A DNA stretch of 64,000 bases from Blattamonas nauphoetae. Its lineage: Eukaryota; Preaxostyla; Oxymonadida. The stretch lies in the NCBI GenBank assembly GCA_033064195.1, contig JARBJD010000077.1:124001-188000 (forward strand), read 5' to 3'. A program made the translations under genes and the position numbers. Of the stretch, positions 54,321 to 64,000 are shown in pieces; position 1 is the stretch's first letter, and each line of letters starts with the position of its first letter. The notes beneath the pieces were generated by a model. The model was not told where the DNA came from, searched no databases, and worked only from the letters and a program-made list of their open reading frames with translations.

Positions 54321-55936
54321 TTGATCGGACCCTTAAATTGTCTAAAAATTACGCGTAGCCATTTCCAATTGCGACATCAGATGATAAACGGAGAAGATTT
54401 TTCTGGAAAATCATCGCGAAATTTCATGGAACGCTCCTTTTCTCTCATCGATGATGAATCTGAGACTGACGAGTCTCAAAACTCATCGATCACCGAAAGA
54501 CAAATACAATACCAATCTCTCAACGAATCGGATGGATGGTTCTTTGGTGATGAAGTTGTTGATTGTGAATCTGGGATGGAAAGTCAGCAGGATGGGCTTC
54601 TCACAGGCGGATTCAGTCAGGATTTTATTCGAACAAGTCTCAAACGATCGAAAGATGAACTTCGTAGACTCTTGCCAGAAAGAATTGAAGCAGTTGATAG
54701 TGCAAGCCCACCTGAACCTCTTCTTCCACAAGATCCTCATGAGTTTGTTGAACTACCAGCTCCTCAGAAGATGAAACGTGGTCGTCCAACTTCTCGTCCT
54801 GCCCCAAAGCCCCGACGATCATACACCATTCTCACGCCTCGTGAACGCGAATTGGTCCTCGATGAAGTGAAGGAAGGGAAGAAGTACGATTTGATTGTCG
54901 AAAAGTGGAACATCTCGAAAGGAACAATCAACAACATCGCATCTGGAAAACCTGCTCCCAAGCCTCGTGGGGAGCAGTCTATCGAAAAATCACTCCAGAA
55001 ATTTCACGATCAATGAATGATGCAATTCTTCAAAACCCACTCTTGAAGGAGAAGAACTCAAAACTCTCGTCGAGGAGAATCATGGAACATCGGTTGCAGT
55101 GTCGACAATCAATGCTCACCTAACTTCACCAAAATGGTGGAACACGGGTGTACAAAGTTCACTGTGAAGAAAGTCGAACTGCTCCAACACGAACGCAATT
55201 CGGAGGAAACAAAGGACGCGAGACTCGACTATCTTCAGCGATACGCAACAACATTCTCTCAAGGTGGATTTGCTGTCTACATCGACGAAACTTCCTTCAA
55301 CAAGACCTGCTTCCAAAATCAAGGTCGTGCTCCAATCGGTCAGCGTTGCCTTCAACGAGTTCGTCGATTGCAAACGGAAAATCTCACTGCAATCACAGCG
55401 ATCTCTGAAGCGTGGGGTGTTGTTCATGTGACGTGGGTTCAAGGAACTGTGTCTGCTCTTGAATTCCAACATTTCCTCCTCTCACTTTTGAGTCCCTTCA
55501 AAGAAGAACGAATGAAAGCTGCACACTGATTATGGACAATGTTGGCTTGCACAAGACGGATGAGGTGAAAGAGCTCATCAGATCGAAAAATTACACAACT
55601 CTGTTCACTCCACCAAATTCATGTGAGTTGAATCCGATCGAGTACGTCTTTGGCATGTGGAAAGGTGGGAGTTCGATTCCTTCTCATGTCAGAACAGAGG
55701 ATCAACTGCGGATTCATCTTTCGGAATCTCTCAGTGCAATTCCTCATCGGAAGATATCCGCGGCCATCAGATTTGTGTCTCTCAGACTTCATCCAATTGT
55801 CGCTCGCCGAGGTGATTTGGCTCTCAATCGAACACAAGAACAGTTCAACCGCGATTCGAACGGCCCACATGCTCCAAGTCCGCAAGCAATCATGCCACCA
55901 GACCACGGACCACGAGTGGAAGAACCTGAAGAATAA
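54321..55936 (+). pseudogene. Tc1-like DD34E transposase, frames disrupted
   Basis: The first frame (54321-55016) is acidic N-terminally, then carries an AT-hook-like patch (RGRPTSRPAPKPRRS) and a helix-turn-helix (KYDLIVEKWNISKGTINN). The catalytic region follows in later frames: VYIDETSFN (first Asp), IMDNVGLHKTD (second Asp) and ELNPIEYVFGMWK (Glu), with 34 residues between the second Asp and the Glu. Frame changes near 55010-55140 and at about 55528 separate these parts; they are more likely decay than introns. Not expected to be functional as read. Confidence 0.8.
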
Positions 55937-57751
55937 ACTGCTTCATCAATAATTCACCACACAAGAGTGTTTCCCTTCGTTCTGTCAGTCTTTTCTAAAA
56001 CGAGTGGTCTCAAAAATAAATCCGAAAAAGAGCCGTTCATTTCTGAACAATCACTGTTCATTTCCGAATAATCATTGTTCATTTCAGAAAAATCACTGTT
56101 CATTTACGAATAATTCATGTTCATTTCTGAACAATTAAAATTCATTTCTGAACAATCATGTTCATTTCTGAACAATCAAAACACATTTCTGAACAATTAT
56201 GTTCATTTCTGAATAATTAAAATACAATTCAGAACTAGTCGAGCTGTATGATTTTATTTTTGAGTAGAAGAGTGTGGAGTTCATGTTGGAATCTTGATGA
56301 ATGGGAATCAACGAGGAGTAAAGCCCATCTCCCAACGAGTGACTGACAGATTCGTTTCTTTGCTACTTTTTTGATGAATAGTTCTGATATATAGCGAAAG
56401 AATGTCTCTTTATCCATCCAACCGATGCCATTTGGCATTTGACGAATGAGATGTGACGGGAACAGCGAGAATTCTTTGGCATTAGTTTTCTTTGCAACGA
56501 GAAGCACGTTGGGTAAAAACGTCACGTCCGCACAAATGCATGAACAGATTGTGGTATTCGGAGTCTTCATTGGTTTTCTTGCGGGGAGTGGGATTTCTTT
56601 TTTTGCATGAGCCTCCAATTGAACCTTCTTGCCGGTCACATTGAGGGAAGACTCATCAAAATTGAAGATCAACCTCTCGTCTATCTCGTATGTCGTGATA
56701 ACCTTCTCGATCGCATCAATCCAAAGCCTGACAGTTGTTGGATTACAGCATGATATCTTTTTGGTTTCCATCACAGCCGGTTTAGATATTTTAAGCTCCG
56801 TCGAAAAATCTTTGTTGTGGTAAATCCATGTCGGACTGAGAGGTCTTTCGAAATATGCCTCACCGACTTCATCAATCAACATCTTCTCCGCCTGGAAAAT
56901 GAATCAAAACAGAAAAGAACGAGATACTTCCTTCTGGAGAACTGGGAGTTTCACCGTTCCTCGATCGGATTTCTGTTTCTGAAATTGGCTGAAGAGATCC
57001 GATCGGAGAGACTTGTTCAGGCGACATGGGCGTCCATTCACTCCACAGTCGCGATTTTCTGCAATAGCTCTTCTTGCCCTCTTGACTGCACTGGAATCAA
57101 CTTTGGCAACGCGATTGACGATACCTTTCTTGAGTCTGAGATTCTTCTCCACTCGAACGACTCTTTCGGCCCGGGACATACCGAAATATTCCGATTTTGC
57201 CATTTCCCGAACGATTGCCTTCTGGTGTGGAGTTCTTGGCTTTTTTTGCTTTTTCATTGATGATGGGCAGAACAGAGTTTGTTCCTTTTTCTGTCTCAAT
57301 TCTCTTTTTTGCTTCAGTGACGATGCACAAAAATTGATTTCTTATCCAATCAGCAAGATTGAAGTGAGAATCAAAAACAAGAAAAACACTCAATTTCTGC
57401 AGACTCTATCCGTACAATGGCGGGTTTAGGAAGAATGGCTGCTTATGCAGCCACTGTATCGCTCGACAGGTTTCTTTGTATGGCCCGATCGTAAACACCG
57501 TCAACTCCAAGTTGGTGACGAAGTGGACTTTCAGCTGAACGACTTTGATCCATCGGTAAGATGGAGCCTCTTTGTGAACGGAAAGGCGATCTATAAAGAC
57601 GAAGCAGATGCTATTGCGAATGAACACTTGCTCGGAGTCTGTTCCTTCTGATTCTCTCATCGTCCTTTTTGGTGTCTTCTCATTCAGGTCTCACTCGCTG
57701 GACCAGGAACTTCGATCCGAATTGATCGGGTGTTGGATCTCAGCCTTATAG

Positions 57752-58107
57752 ATACGTATCGTCACAAAACAAGGTCATTCTGCTGTTTTTGAATGGCCCA
57801 CTTGCCATATCAATTTTCGGAAATTGGAGAGGTCACTAATCATCGTTTTTTCATTCGCGTTTCACAACTTCACTGAAGACTTCAGGAAACTGTTGAAAAC
57901 AGAGAGGGAAGGATGGGCATTCTGGAGACAAGTCACGATGCCTGAGGTGTCAGATGAAGAAAGATAAAAAATTACTTAGAATCCAGTTTTGATGGTCTCG
58001 TCGGATTGCCGCGAGAAGCATCCCAATGACAGCAACCCCTTTCTCGTAGTCATCCAAGAACGACGAATTCGATACAGCGAGCATAACACAATCCAACAGA
58101 CCTCGCT
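57752..58107. other. Spacer between right kinase-SPRY remnant and beta-helix chimera
   Basis: Similarity to the left kinase-SPRY arm stops near 57750. I see no gene or element end in this stretch. Confidence 0.5.
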
Positions 58108-61100
58108 TCACCAACTGAACCCGATCAGCATCAGACACGAAACTGACGTATCGAAGGCAGTATTCGAAACCAGCTGATGCGAGTGCTGGAAACGGAGATC
58201 TGAGAAGATTAGGAATGACGAAAAAACAAACAAGAGTCTCGAAGCCATGATAACAAGGGTTGTACTCGTGATTGGAAAAAGATACGAACCTTCCGCAGCA
58301 AAATACCGCCCGTCCAACGAAGCCATGCCGATTGCGTTGTGGGTTGGTAAGTTTTGAGAAAGAAGATGAGAGAGTTGATCATTTATGGATTGTATTGTGA
58401 GTGGAGTGACGAGAGATGGGATGCCAGAGTGGGTGGAGAGAGTTTGGAGGATGCCTCGCTGAGCACCAGCCAGAGAAGGAAGATGGCAGATGAGGGGAGA
58501 GTCGAAGTGCGCAGGAATGCTGAGCCAGTGATGAGACACAACAAGCTCTCCAACTGCCCACAGAACCAGCTGTTCCTTCTTATATTGAGGTCGTCTGAAT
58601 GGAATCAACATCTTGAAGATAGTCGCGAGAGACGAACACGCTCCGAAGAGTGGGCTTAGAACACCAAAGTGATAGAAGAGAAAGAGAAAATTGAACCAAA
58701 GGTCGAATTCTGCTCTGATGATATGTGGGGACGAGAGGAGAGTGTCGATGAAACGAGGAGGTGGGAAATATCGAAAGAGGTTGAGAATGTTCAGCTGTGT
58801 TGTCTCCTGACCTGAGCTGTCGACAAAAAGAAGGTTAAAGAGATGGAAAATCGCTTGTTTATCGAGATGGAGGCGTGCAGAACGAAGAAAGAGCGAGTGC
58901 AGACCAATATACGATGTGTGGAGGAATCTGCTCGATGTGACGACATTCATTCCAGGCCATCTTTGGAGGAAGGCGTCTGGGTTGTCGCGGAGATACCGTT
59001 CGAACATCAGATCCATCGGGAAGAAGCAGGGTCGTTTTTCGAGTGCGATGGAGGTGTGGCTGAGAAAGTATGCTGGAGTCAACATGTCAGGATTCCTGTG
59101 TGGACTAAAGGTCTGATCGATGGTGATGAATTCTGTAAGTGCAGAAGGGAAATCGCAGCCACGATGGATTGACAAGAACGAACCAAGAGTGATTGCGAAG
59201 GGGGTAAGGTAAAGAGACGATGGGCGCTCTAGGGAGTACAGAATCGGATCGCTGGAGAGACGCGACATCATCTGATGCTTCATCTCAAACAAATGAAGAA
59301 AGTTGATCCTCCATTCCTCATTCATCGACACTGAGTCGGTGAGGAAAACACTAGCGACAAAGCGGCATGCCTGATCGAAGAGCGATGGATCACTCAGGTC
59401 AGCTGCCAGAAACCCTTTAAAATCAAAATCTGATTCTTTCATCTTCTCTCCATACGTATGCAGAACTTTGAAAAAGAACCATCGAACCCACAGACGCAGA
59501 ATCAGAAGTTGCCCAAAGTACATGTTGTCGCGAAAGGCCGTTCGGAGAATTTTGAAGCGATCTTCTCGAGGATCATCGAATCTTTGGAGGCCTATTTCGG
59601 TGTCGATGAAAAGAAAGAAACATTTCTGTTGGATAGCGTAGTTGGACGAATTGATACCAGAGATGAGGAGAGTCCTGAATGCGGGGATGTCCACGATGCA
59701 GTCCGCGGACTGTGTTGCTTCGACAACTTCACCACACCGACGTAGCGATGCCACAATCTTCCGATCGTCCGTCTCGGCGAATAGAGACACGTCAAACTTC
59801 TCGTTGAGATCGACGATTTGAGAAGTGGGCTGATAACGGGCGTCCAGTTCTGATTCTGGGTCGAACGATGGATTGACATCCCACGGAAAGGGAGTTGGAC
59901 GATGTCGTGCGATGTGAAGATGAATCTCGTAGAAGAGCTGATGTGAATGTTCAGAGATGGAGTCTGCGTGGAATATAAACTGTTCAGAAGTGAGATTTTG
60001 AGAATTGGACGACAATTGTTGGGATGGGAGTGATGTTTGGGCGGATCTGACTGAAGAGCAGGAACTGAGAGTTGATGACGCTTGTTCGTCGAGAGAAGAA
60101 TGAAGGTTGAACGACAGTGAGGTTTGAGTGGAGATGTGAGAGGTGCGGAGTGAGGAATATCCGTAAATATACAAGCCTCCACCTAATTCAGGGTCACTCC
60201 AATAGTATTCATTCTTGGCCGAGCAGTTCTCGAAGCGGCACGACTCGATGAGAGCGGCACCCGCAATACTCAGAAACATCGCCCCACCAGACCAGCGTGT
60301 GGAGCAGTTCGTGAAGTTGGACAACGTGGCTGTGAAAAAGATGCCGTCGAATGTCGGAGAGAGTTCGACAAGTACGGCCCCACCCTGGCCATCACCATCG
60401 ATGAAGTTGGTGAAGGAGCACGAGATAATAGAGACAGGCCCTGGAAACTGGCTGAAAACGATTGGGCGGTTTGGGTAGTAATCAGTGCGATAATTCTCGC
60501 CGGTGAACGTGCAGTTCGAAAACATGACAGATGTTGTCTTGCTGCCGTGGCGTCTCTCGAAGAAATAGATTGTGCCATCCTCGTAATCATCTGCAGTGTA
60601 CTCACCTGGTTTTTGGACAAGCGTTGGTTGGTCGGTGTCTGTGTTGGGCGAGGTGAGGAGGGAGGAGAACGACGAGTTCGAGCACAGCAGCGAGCCTCCA
60701 TTGTTCACGTCCCGAATCGTCGATCCCGACAGATGCGAACTCGTCAGCGATACAACACATCCCAACATCTTCTGAGTCATATGCGACAGCTGTGGCGGGC
60801 GGGAAGAGCCAATCGAGCTCATGTTCACAAAAGAGCAACCAATCAGCGACGCTGAGATTCTTCCAATGTCTTCTCCACGTTTTCGAGCTGTTCGTGTCAG
60901 TGAGACGCCAATCCCGTCGTTTCCGAGAACTGCCAGGGAGTAAAACCAACATCCAACAATCGAGATTGATGGTGACGTTCCAATGTCTGGAAATGCTGAT
61001 GTTTCAACAACACCACCCATCTCCCCAATTTCATTCCAAATCGAACATTTCTGAACCACAACAGACGATTGGGTGGCTGATTCCTCAAATGTCGAGCCAG

Positions 61101-61629
61101 AAATCACGATCGCACTTGTCCACGGTGATACTTCAAGTCTGCTGTCAGAGATCGTCAGCATGCTGTTTGACACAATTGCTAGTCTTGGTGTTCCGGCTTC
61201 GACAGAATTGTCGATGAGTGAAAAGTCCATCCATTTCAATGACAGCGTTGAGTTGACCAAAGAGAACAGAGAACGATCCATAGTTTGGATGTCGCCGATA
61301 TCTTCATTCCTCTTTCTCTTTGGTTCACGAGACGGGATTATTCGCGCACCAGGCGTGTTTCCTCGAGATGACGGCTGACCCGACAGTTCAAGAGATCGAT
61401 GAGCGATTTCAATGTCATAGCCAACATATATGCCTTCTGGGATGAAGAGATGATGAAATTTGTTCGATAGAGATCCGTTTGTGCTTGATTCTTGCCCAAA
61501 AACTGATGCAAGATCTTTTGGAATTGTCTCAGTGTTCAGATGTGTTGTGAATTTGTTCAATTCGTATAAATTGGGAGTAGCCGAAAAAGAATGTTGAAGC
61601 AGGCAGAGAATGAGTGCGACAGAGATCAT
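58108..61629 (-). CDS. Chimeric ORF: secreted beta-helix N-terminus fused to a helical cytosolic-type C-terminus (1173 aa)
   Basis: ATG at 61629 with a signal peptide (MISVALILCLLQHSFSA). Residues 1 to about 490 are beta-helix sequence with F.NC and GGAMF/GGGLY rungs. After a serine-rich stretch (about residues 495-550) the character changes: residues 560-1170 are helical and rich in Leu/Phe/Arg (YFGQLLILRLWVRWFFFKVL, EEWRINFLHLFEM), without signal, beta rungs or an obvious transmembrane anchor. A single uninterrupted frame spans both halves. It looks like a fusion of two unrelated genes; a true transcript could instead be split. The N-terminal half is duplicated at 62828-63737. Confidence 0.65.
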   Translation of the reverse strand: MISVALILCLLQHSFSATPNLYELNKFTTHLNTETIPKDLASVFGQESSTNGSLSNKFHHLFIPEGIYVGYDIEIAHRSLELSGQPSSRGNTPGARIIPSREPKRKRNEDIGDIQTMDRSLFSLVNSTLSLKWMDFSLIDNSVEAGTPRLAIVSNSMLTISDSRLEVSPWTSAIVISGSTFEESATQSSVVVQKCSIWNEIGEMGGVVETSAFPDIGTSPSISIVGCWFYSLAVLGNDGIGVSLTRTARKRGEDIGRISASLIGCSFVNMSSIGSSRPPQLSHMTQKMLGCVVSLTSSHLSGSTIRDVNNGGSLLCSNSSFSSLLTSPNTDTDQPTLVQKPGEYTADDYEDGTIYFFERRHGSKTTSVMFSNCTFTGENYRTDYYPNRPIVFSQFPGPVSIISCSFTNFIDGDGQGGAVLVELSPTFDGIFFTATLSNFTNCSTRWSGGAMFLSIAGAALIESCRFENCSAKNEYYWSDPELGGGLYIYGYSSLRTSHISTQTSLSFNLHSSLDEQASSTLSSCSSVRSAQTSLPSQQLSSNSQNLTSEQFIFHADSISEHSHQLFYEIHLHIARHRPTPFPWDVNPSFDPESELDARYQPTSQIVDLNEKFDVSLFAETDDRKIVASLRRCGEVVEATQSADCIVDIPAFRTLLISGINSSNYAIQQKCFFLFIDTEIGLQRFDDPREDRFKILRTAFRDNMYFGQLLILRLWVRWFFFKVLHTYGEKMKESDFDFKGFLAADLSDPSLFDQACRFVASVFLTDSVSMNEEWRINFLHLFEMKHQMMSRLSSDPILYSLERPSSLYLTPFAITLGSFLSIHRGCDFPSALTEFITIDQTFSPHRNPDMLTPAYFLSHTSIALEKRPCFFPMDLMFERYLRDNPDAFLQRWPGMNVVTSSRFLHTSYIGLHSLFLRSARLHLDKQAIFHLFNLLFVDSSGQETTQLNILNLFRYFPPPRFIDTLLSSPHIIRAEFDLWFNFLFLFYHFGVLSPLFGACSSLATIFKMLIPFRRPQYKKEQLVLWAVGELVVSHHWLSIPAHFDSPLICHLPSLAGAQRGILQTLSTHSGIPSLVTPLTIQSINDQLSHLLSQNLPTHNAIGMASLDGRYFAAEGSYLFPITSTTLVIMASRLLFVFSSFLIFSDLRFQHSHQLVSNTAFDTSVSCLMLIGFSW
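60641..61000. repeat. 360-bp tract identical to 63003-63362
   Basis: Every base matches at a constant offset of 2362 bp, while sequence on both sides is clearly diverged. It encodes the beta-helix core around CWFYSLAVLGNDGIG. Best explained by recent gene conversion. Confidence 0.85.
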
Positions 61630-61645
61630 GAGTCGATCAAGAGTA

Positions 61646-61888
61646 TCAAGTCTCGATCTGCGAAAGGAGAGCTGTTTGAGGAGAGATCATACCCTTTCTT
61701 AGTCTTTTCTGACCATCATTATGATTGTCAACAGGGATAAGGAGCGAAATGTATTTTCTTCCGAGATTTGGAGCAATGATCAGAACAGAGTGTCCGTTCT
61801 CATCTAAACCGTCTTGGATAGCGGCAAAAACAGCCTTTGTTTTGGTGTCTAGAATTTTCGCTTCATTTGCAAATATCTCGAGCTTCAA
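61646..61888 (-). CDS. Small hypothetical ORF between the two beta-helix copies
   Basis: An 80-codon frame (KLEIFANEAKILDTKTKAVF) with ordinary residue composition, ending about 16 bp before the start codon region of the chimeric gene. The strand-like pattern loosely recalls the SPRY-type units nearby, but no motif is decisive. It could be an exon of a decayed gene extending to about 62437 (where MSRISGDPNIIEINLAIGGN begins). Confidence 0.3.
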   Translation of the reverse strand: MKLEIFANEAKILDTKTKAVFAAIQDGLDENGHSVLIIAPNLGRKYISLLIPVDNHNDGQKRLRKGMISPQTALLSQIET

Positions 61889-62820
61889 AATGGAGCAAGG
61901 GTTTGTTCAGAAGACTCGATCTGGATCGCTGATTCAACAGAGAGGGATGTCCCCCTTAACATCAAGTTATTCCCATCTCCATTGCTGCCTAACGACGAGA
62001 AGAGGGATTGAGTGTGAGATCAACTGGTTTCCGGTCCCGCGTGGGCGAGTGGGGAAGGGGAGCGAGATGGTTGAGACGGCCAATTCCATTTGGAGAAGGA
62101 CAATCATATCACTGAGAAGGAGAATAGACTGCATATCGTTCCACCATGTCATCTCCAAGAATTTCTTTCAGTTTGGGTGTGATTTCCGACGTACGGATCA
62201 TCTGGAATTGGCGGGACCAAATCGTTTCTGTGGTCTCGATCAGTCATGTGGTGACAATAACAGGAGAGAATGAGACGTAAATGTCGTCAAATTGTATCTC
62301 CAACAATAAGGAGCGATAGATTCGAGCTGAGCGAGTGAAAAAGCGAGGTTTTTTGACATGATCTTTGGCGAGTCCCAATTCCCTCCAATTGCCAAGTTTA
62401 TTTCGATAATATTTGGATCTCCACTAATTCGAGACATTCATGGGGATTAGTCCGATACTCGCGAGAGCATCGATAAACGGCAGATAATCGTTTGTTTCAG
62501 TCGTACAGACGTCGATTCAAAGCCTTCCATCCTTCCGAACTGTCCCCCGTTTGTCCAGACATCGTCTTGTTTCATGGCGATCTGTATTGACTCTTCATGT
62601 GCAATCTGGTCTTCCGATCTCATCCGAACCTACTTGGTGTGTCTCCTTAACGCGAGTTTGATCTGGCAGAGCTCTGACAGAACCAGAGAAAGTGTGAACT
62701 CAGCTTGAAGTCTTTATCGCTTGAATACTTGGATGGTTCACCACTGTTTTCTGATCTTTCCAGTTGTCATTTTGGGTCCGATCTTTCTCTTTCTCACCGT
62801 TGTCGATCTATTAAACAGGC
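61889..62820. other. Region with decayed coding traces only
   Basis: Short minus-strand frames at 61967-62158 and 62240-62437 hint at an old intron-bearing gene, but no continuous reading or motif supports it. Nothing else is recognised. Confidence 0.35.
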
Positions 62821-62827
62821 TTGTTGA

Positions 62828-63737
62828 TCAAATTGTGAAGTTTGACAACGTGGTAGTGACAAATGTGCCATCAACAAGAGGATAGAGGTTTGCCCTGTTG
62901 CCACAGTGCCTCTCGAAGAAATACATGGTGCCATCCTCGTAATCATCTGCAATGTATTCACCAGGTTTTTGGATAACTGTTGGTTGGTCGGTGTCGGCGT
63001 CGGTGTTGGGCGAGGTGAGGAGGGAGGAGAACGACGAGTTCGAGCACAGCAGCGAGCCTCCATTGTTCACGTCCCGAATCGTCGATCCCGACAGATGCGA
63101 ACTCGTCAGCGATACAACACATCCCAACATCTTCTGAGTCATATGCGACAGCTGTGGCGGGCGGGAAGAGCCAATCGAGCTCATGTTCACAAAAGAGCAA
63201 CCAATCAGCGACGCTGAGATTCTTCCAATGTCTTCTCCACGTTTTCGAGCTGTTCGTGTCAGTGAGACGCCAATCCCGTCGTTTCCGAGAACTGCCAGGG
63301 AGTAAAACCAACATCCAACAATCGAGATTGATGGTGACGTTCCAATGTCTGGAAATGCTGATCTTTCAACAACACCACGCATTTGGCCATTCTCTGTTGA
63401 GAAAGTGCATTTGTTCACCACAACCGACGATTGTGTTGCTGATTCCTCGATCGTCGATGATGAAAGCAGAATTAGGTTGGTTGACGGTGATACTTCAAAT
63501 CTGCTGTCAGAGATTGTCAGCAGCCTGTTTGACATAATTGTTAGTTTTGGTGTTCCTGTATTGTCTTAATTGTCGATGAGTATCAAAATCAGTCCAATTC
63601 AACGACAGCGTTGGGTTGACCAAAGAGAACGGAGAATGATCGAGATTTTGTAGGTCGCCGATATCTTCACAGATCTTTCTCTTTGGTTCACGTTTACTAG
63701 TGTGTTTAACTGCAGAGAACATGAGAAATCCACTCAC
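62828..63737 (-). pseudogene. Partial tandem copy of the beta-helix N-terminal half
   Basis: Two frames (63507-63737 and 62828-63535) match the neighbouring gene's N-terminal half (KREPKRKxxEDIGD, LTISDSRxEVSP, CWFYSLAVLGNDG, GEYxADDYEDGTxYFFER). A frame break lies near 63560 and the match ends near 62828, before the later beta-helix rungs. No signal peptide is seen at its start. The 360-bp core is identical to the neighbour, while flanks differ at roughly a quarter of positions. Confidence 0.7.
63003..63362. repeat. 360-bp tract identical to 60641-61000
   Basis: Partner of the tract in the neighbouring gene; identity starts after a TCGGCG-type 6-bp length difference and ends at a C/G difference. 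Confidence 0.85.
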
Positions 63738-64000
63738 AATATTTGATGATACAATATCAGACTTACTATCAATTTAACGTATATTATAAGAAAGTAGATT
63801 GAATAAGGCTTTGACAAAAGCAATGATCAGAGAATATTGAAAGGAAATATCAAAAAATAGTAGTGCAATGAGGTCGAATTTCGTTGACAACAATTCAACC
63901 ATTAACGAAATTCTATCGAACAGAATCCGACTAAAGAGAGTGAATGGTCTAAACTGATCAATTTAAATAGCATGAACCTTTGAATGAGCTGTGAAAAATC
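63738..64000. other. AT-rich end of window, nothing recognised
   Basis: Markedly AT-rich compared with the neighbouring genes, with no open frame or repeat I can support. Confidence 0.5.

Larger units (their letters stand above)
54045..56246 (+). mobile_element. Tc1-like DNA transposon nested in the pogo-like element, 2202 bp
   Basis: Inverted ends begin CAGCTCGACTAGTTCTGAA and are flanked by TA at 54043-54044 and 56247-56248. Both subterminal regions are packed with copies of TTCAGAAATGAACA-type units. It encodes a DD34E transposase on the plus strand. The element lies wholly inside the pogo-like transposase gene, so it arrived after it. Confidence 0.9.
53443..57299 (-). pseudogene. pogo-like transposase, split by the inner transposon
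   Basis: The N-terminal part (56904-57299) is basic with helix-turn-helix-like sequence (HQKAIVREMAKSEYFGMSR). The catalytic part has first Asp in NFDESSLN, second Asp in LLLVDSHSS and third Asp in NLLQPMDD, about 35 residues after the second once the insert is ignored, so DDD rather than DDE as in pogo/Tigger. The inner element sits between KNKII and LHTFPPNTT, exactly at a TA dinucleotide and in frame. The frame join between the N-terminal and catalytic parts near 56890 may be a short intron. Cannot be active while interrupted. Confidence 0.82.
53225..57456 (-). mobile_element. pogo-like DNA transposon (outer element), 4232 bp including a nested insert
   Basis: Perfect 44-bp inverted ends start CAGTGGCTGCATAAGCAGCC and are flanked by TA at 53223-53224 and 57457-57458. 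It encodes a pogo-like transposase on the minus strand, split by an inner Tc1-like element at 54045-56246. Without the insert it would be about 2.0 kb. Identical ends indicate a young insertion into the kinase-SPRY gene. Confidence 0.92.
49227..57750 (+). pseudogene. Protein kinase with coiled coil and SPRY-like repeats, right copy, interrupted by nested transposons
   Basis: ATG 49227 (MSSKLDDVTPPG), intron 49264-49329 (66 bp), glycine loop ISEGAFGQV, lysine in EYAMKVLPM, intron 49626-49711 (86 bp), catalytic HGDLKPENV, DLG in place of DFG, SPER and DVWSLGV. A coiled coil lies near 50370-50540. SPRY-like units follow at about 50580-51085, 51100-51785, 51870-52625 and 52640 onward, marked by EVDMDARPRTAVFIINGN-type strands. 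A pogo-like element at 53225-57456 splits the fourth unit; its remainder (VGDEVDFQLNDFDP) and the start of the fifth (AGPGTSIRID) follow at 57459-57750. The long C-terminal tail of the left copy is absent. Inverted paralogue of 8509-16497; probably inactive or shortened. Confidence 0.78.

Noticed and set aside
1-64000. Alternative genetic code (TAA/TAG read as Gln)
   Set aside because: Genes end plausibly at TAA, TAG and TGA, and long frames do not continue sensibly beyond them.

Overview
The window looks like a gene-dense but transposon-ridden protist nuclear genome. The best guess is an oxymonad (Preaxostyla) close to Blattamonas. This rests on very short GT-AG introns (about 40-90 bp), standard stop codons, huge secreted proteins of right-handed beta-helix repeats, a beta-helix receptor with a degenerate kinase domain, kinase genes followed by SPRY-like repeats, and remnants of protein families I recall from that lineage. 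No rRNA, functional tRNA, CRISPR or bacterial-type operon was seen. The species call is inference; the gene architecture is read from the sequence.

Layout. 1-3207: one hypothetical host gene cut up by four different DNA elements, three of them with target-site duplications (TSDs) visible here. 3208-3651: spacer with a 38-bp minisatellite. 3652-8408: a DIRS-type tyrosine-recombinase retroelement (minus strand). 8509-16497: a protein kinase + SPRY-repeat gene on the minus strand, itself interrupted by two DNA elements (11061-11922 and 14339-16316). 16717-28867: a giant secreted beta-helix protein. 29039-38981: a CRN/RHS-like P-loop gene split by two DIRS-type elements (30628-35437 autonomous-looking; 35545-37763 short, non-autonomous). 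38997-49008: a hypothetical ORF, a minus-strand multi-exon helical gene, a beta-helix/transmembrane/pseudokinase receptor, and a multi-exon helical-repeat gene. 49227-57750: a second kinase + SPRY gene in the opposite orientation, interrupted by a pogo-like transposon that itself carries a Tc1-like transposon. 58108-63737: two tandem beta-helix genes on the minus strand, the first apparently fused to an unrelated helical protein, the second a degraded copy.

The kinase-SPRY genes at 8.5-16.6 kb and 49.1-57.75 kb are arms of one large inverted duplication separated by about 32 kb. Their start codons, first-intron position and upstream sequence match. Each arm has since been hit by different transposons. 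Many elements could be placed to the base because removing the element plus one TSD copy restores the host reading frame.

Most intact-looking host products are surface or signalling proteins: secreted beta-helix proteins, a membrane beta-helix receptor with an intracellular pseudokinase, and kinases with SPRY-like domains. Exon boundaries are partly inferred, and some frame changes remain unexplained.
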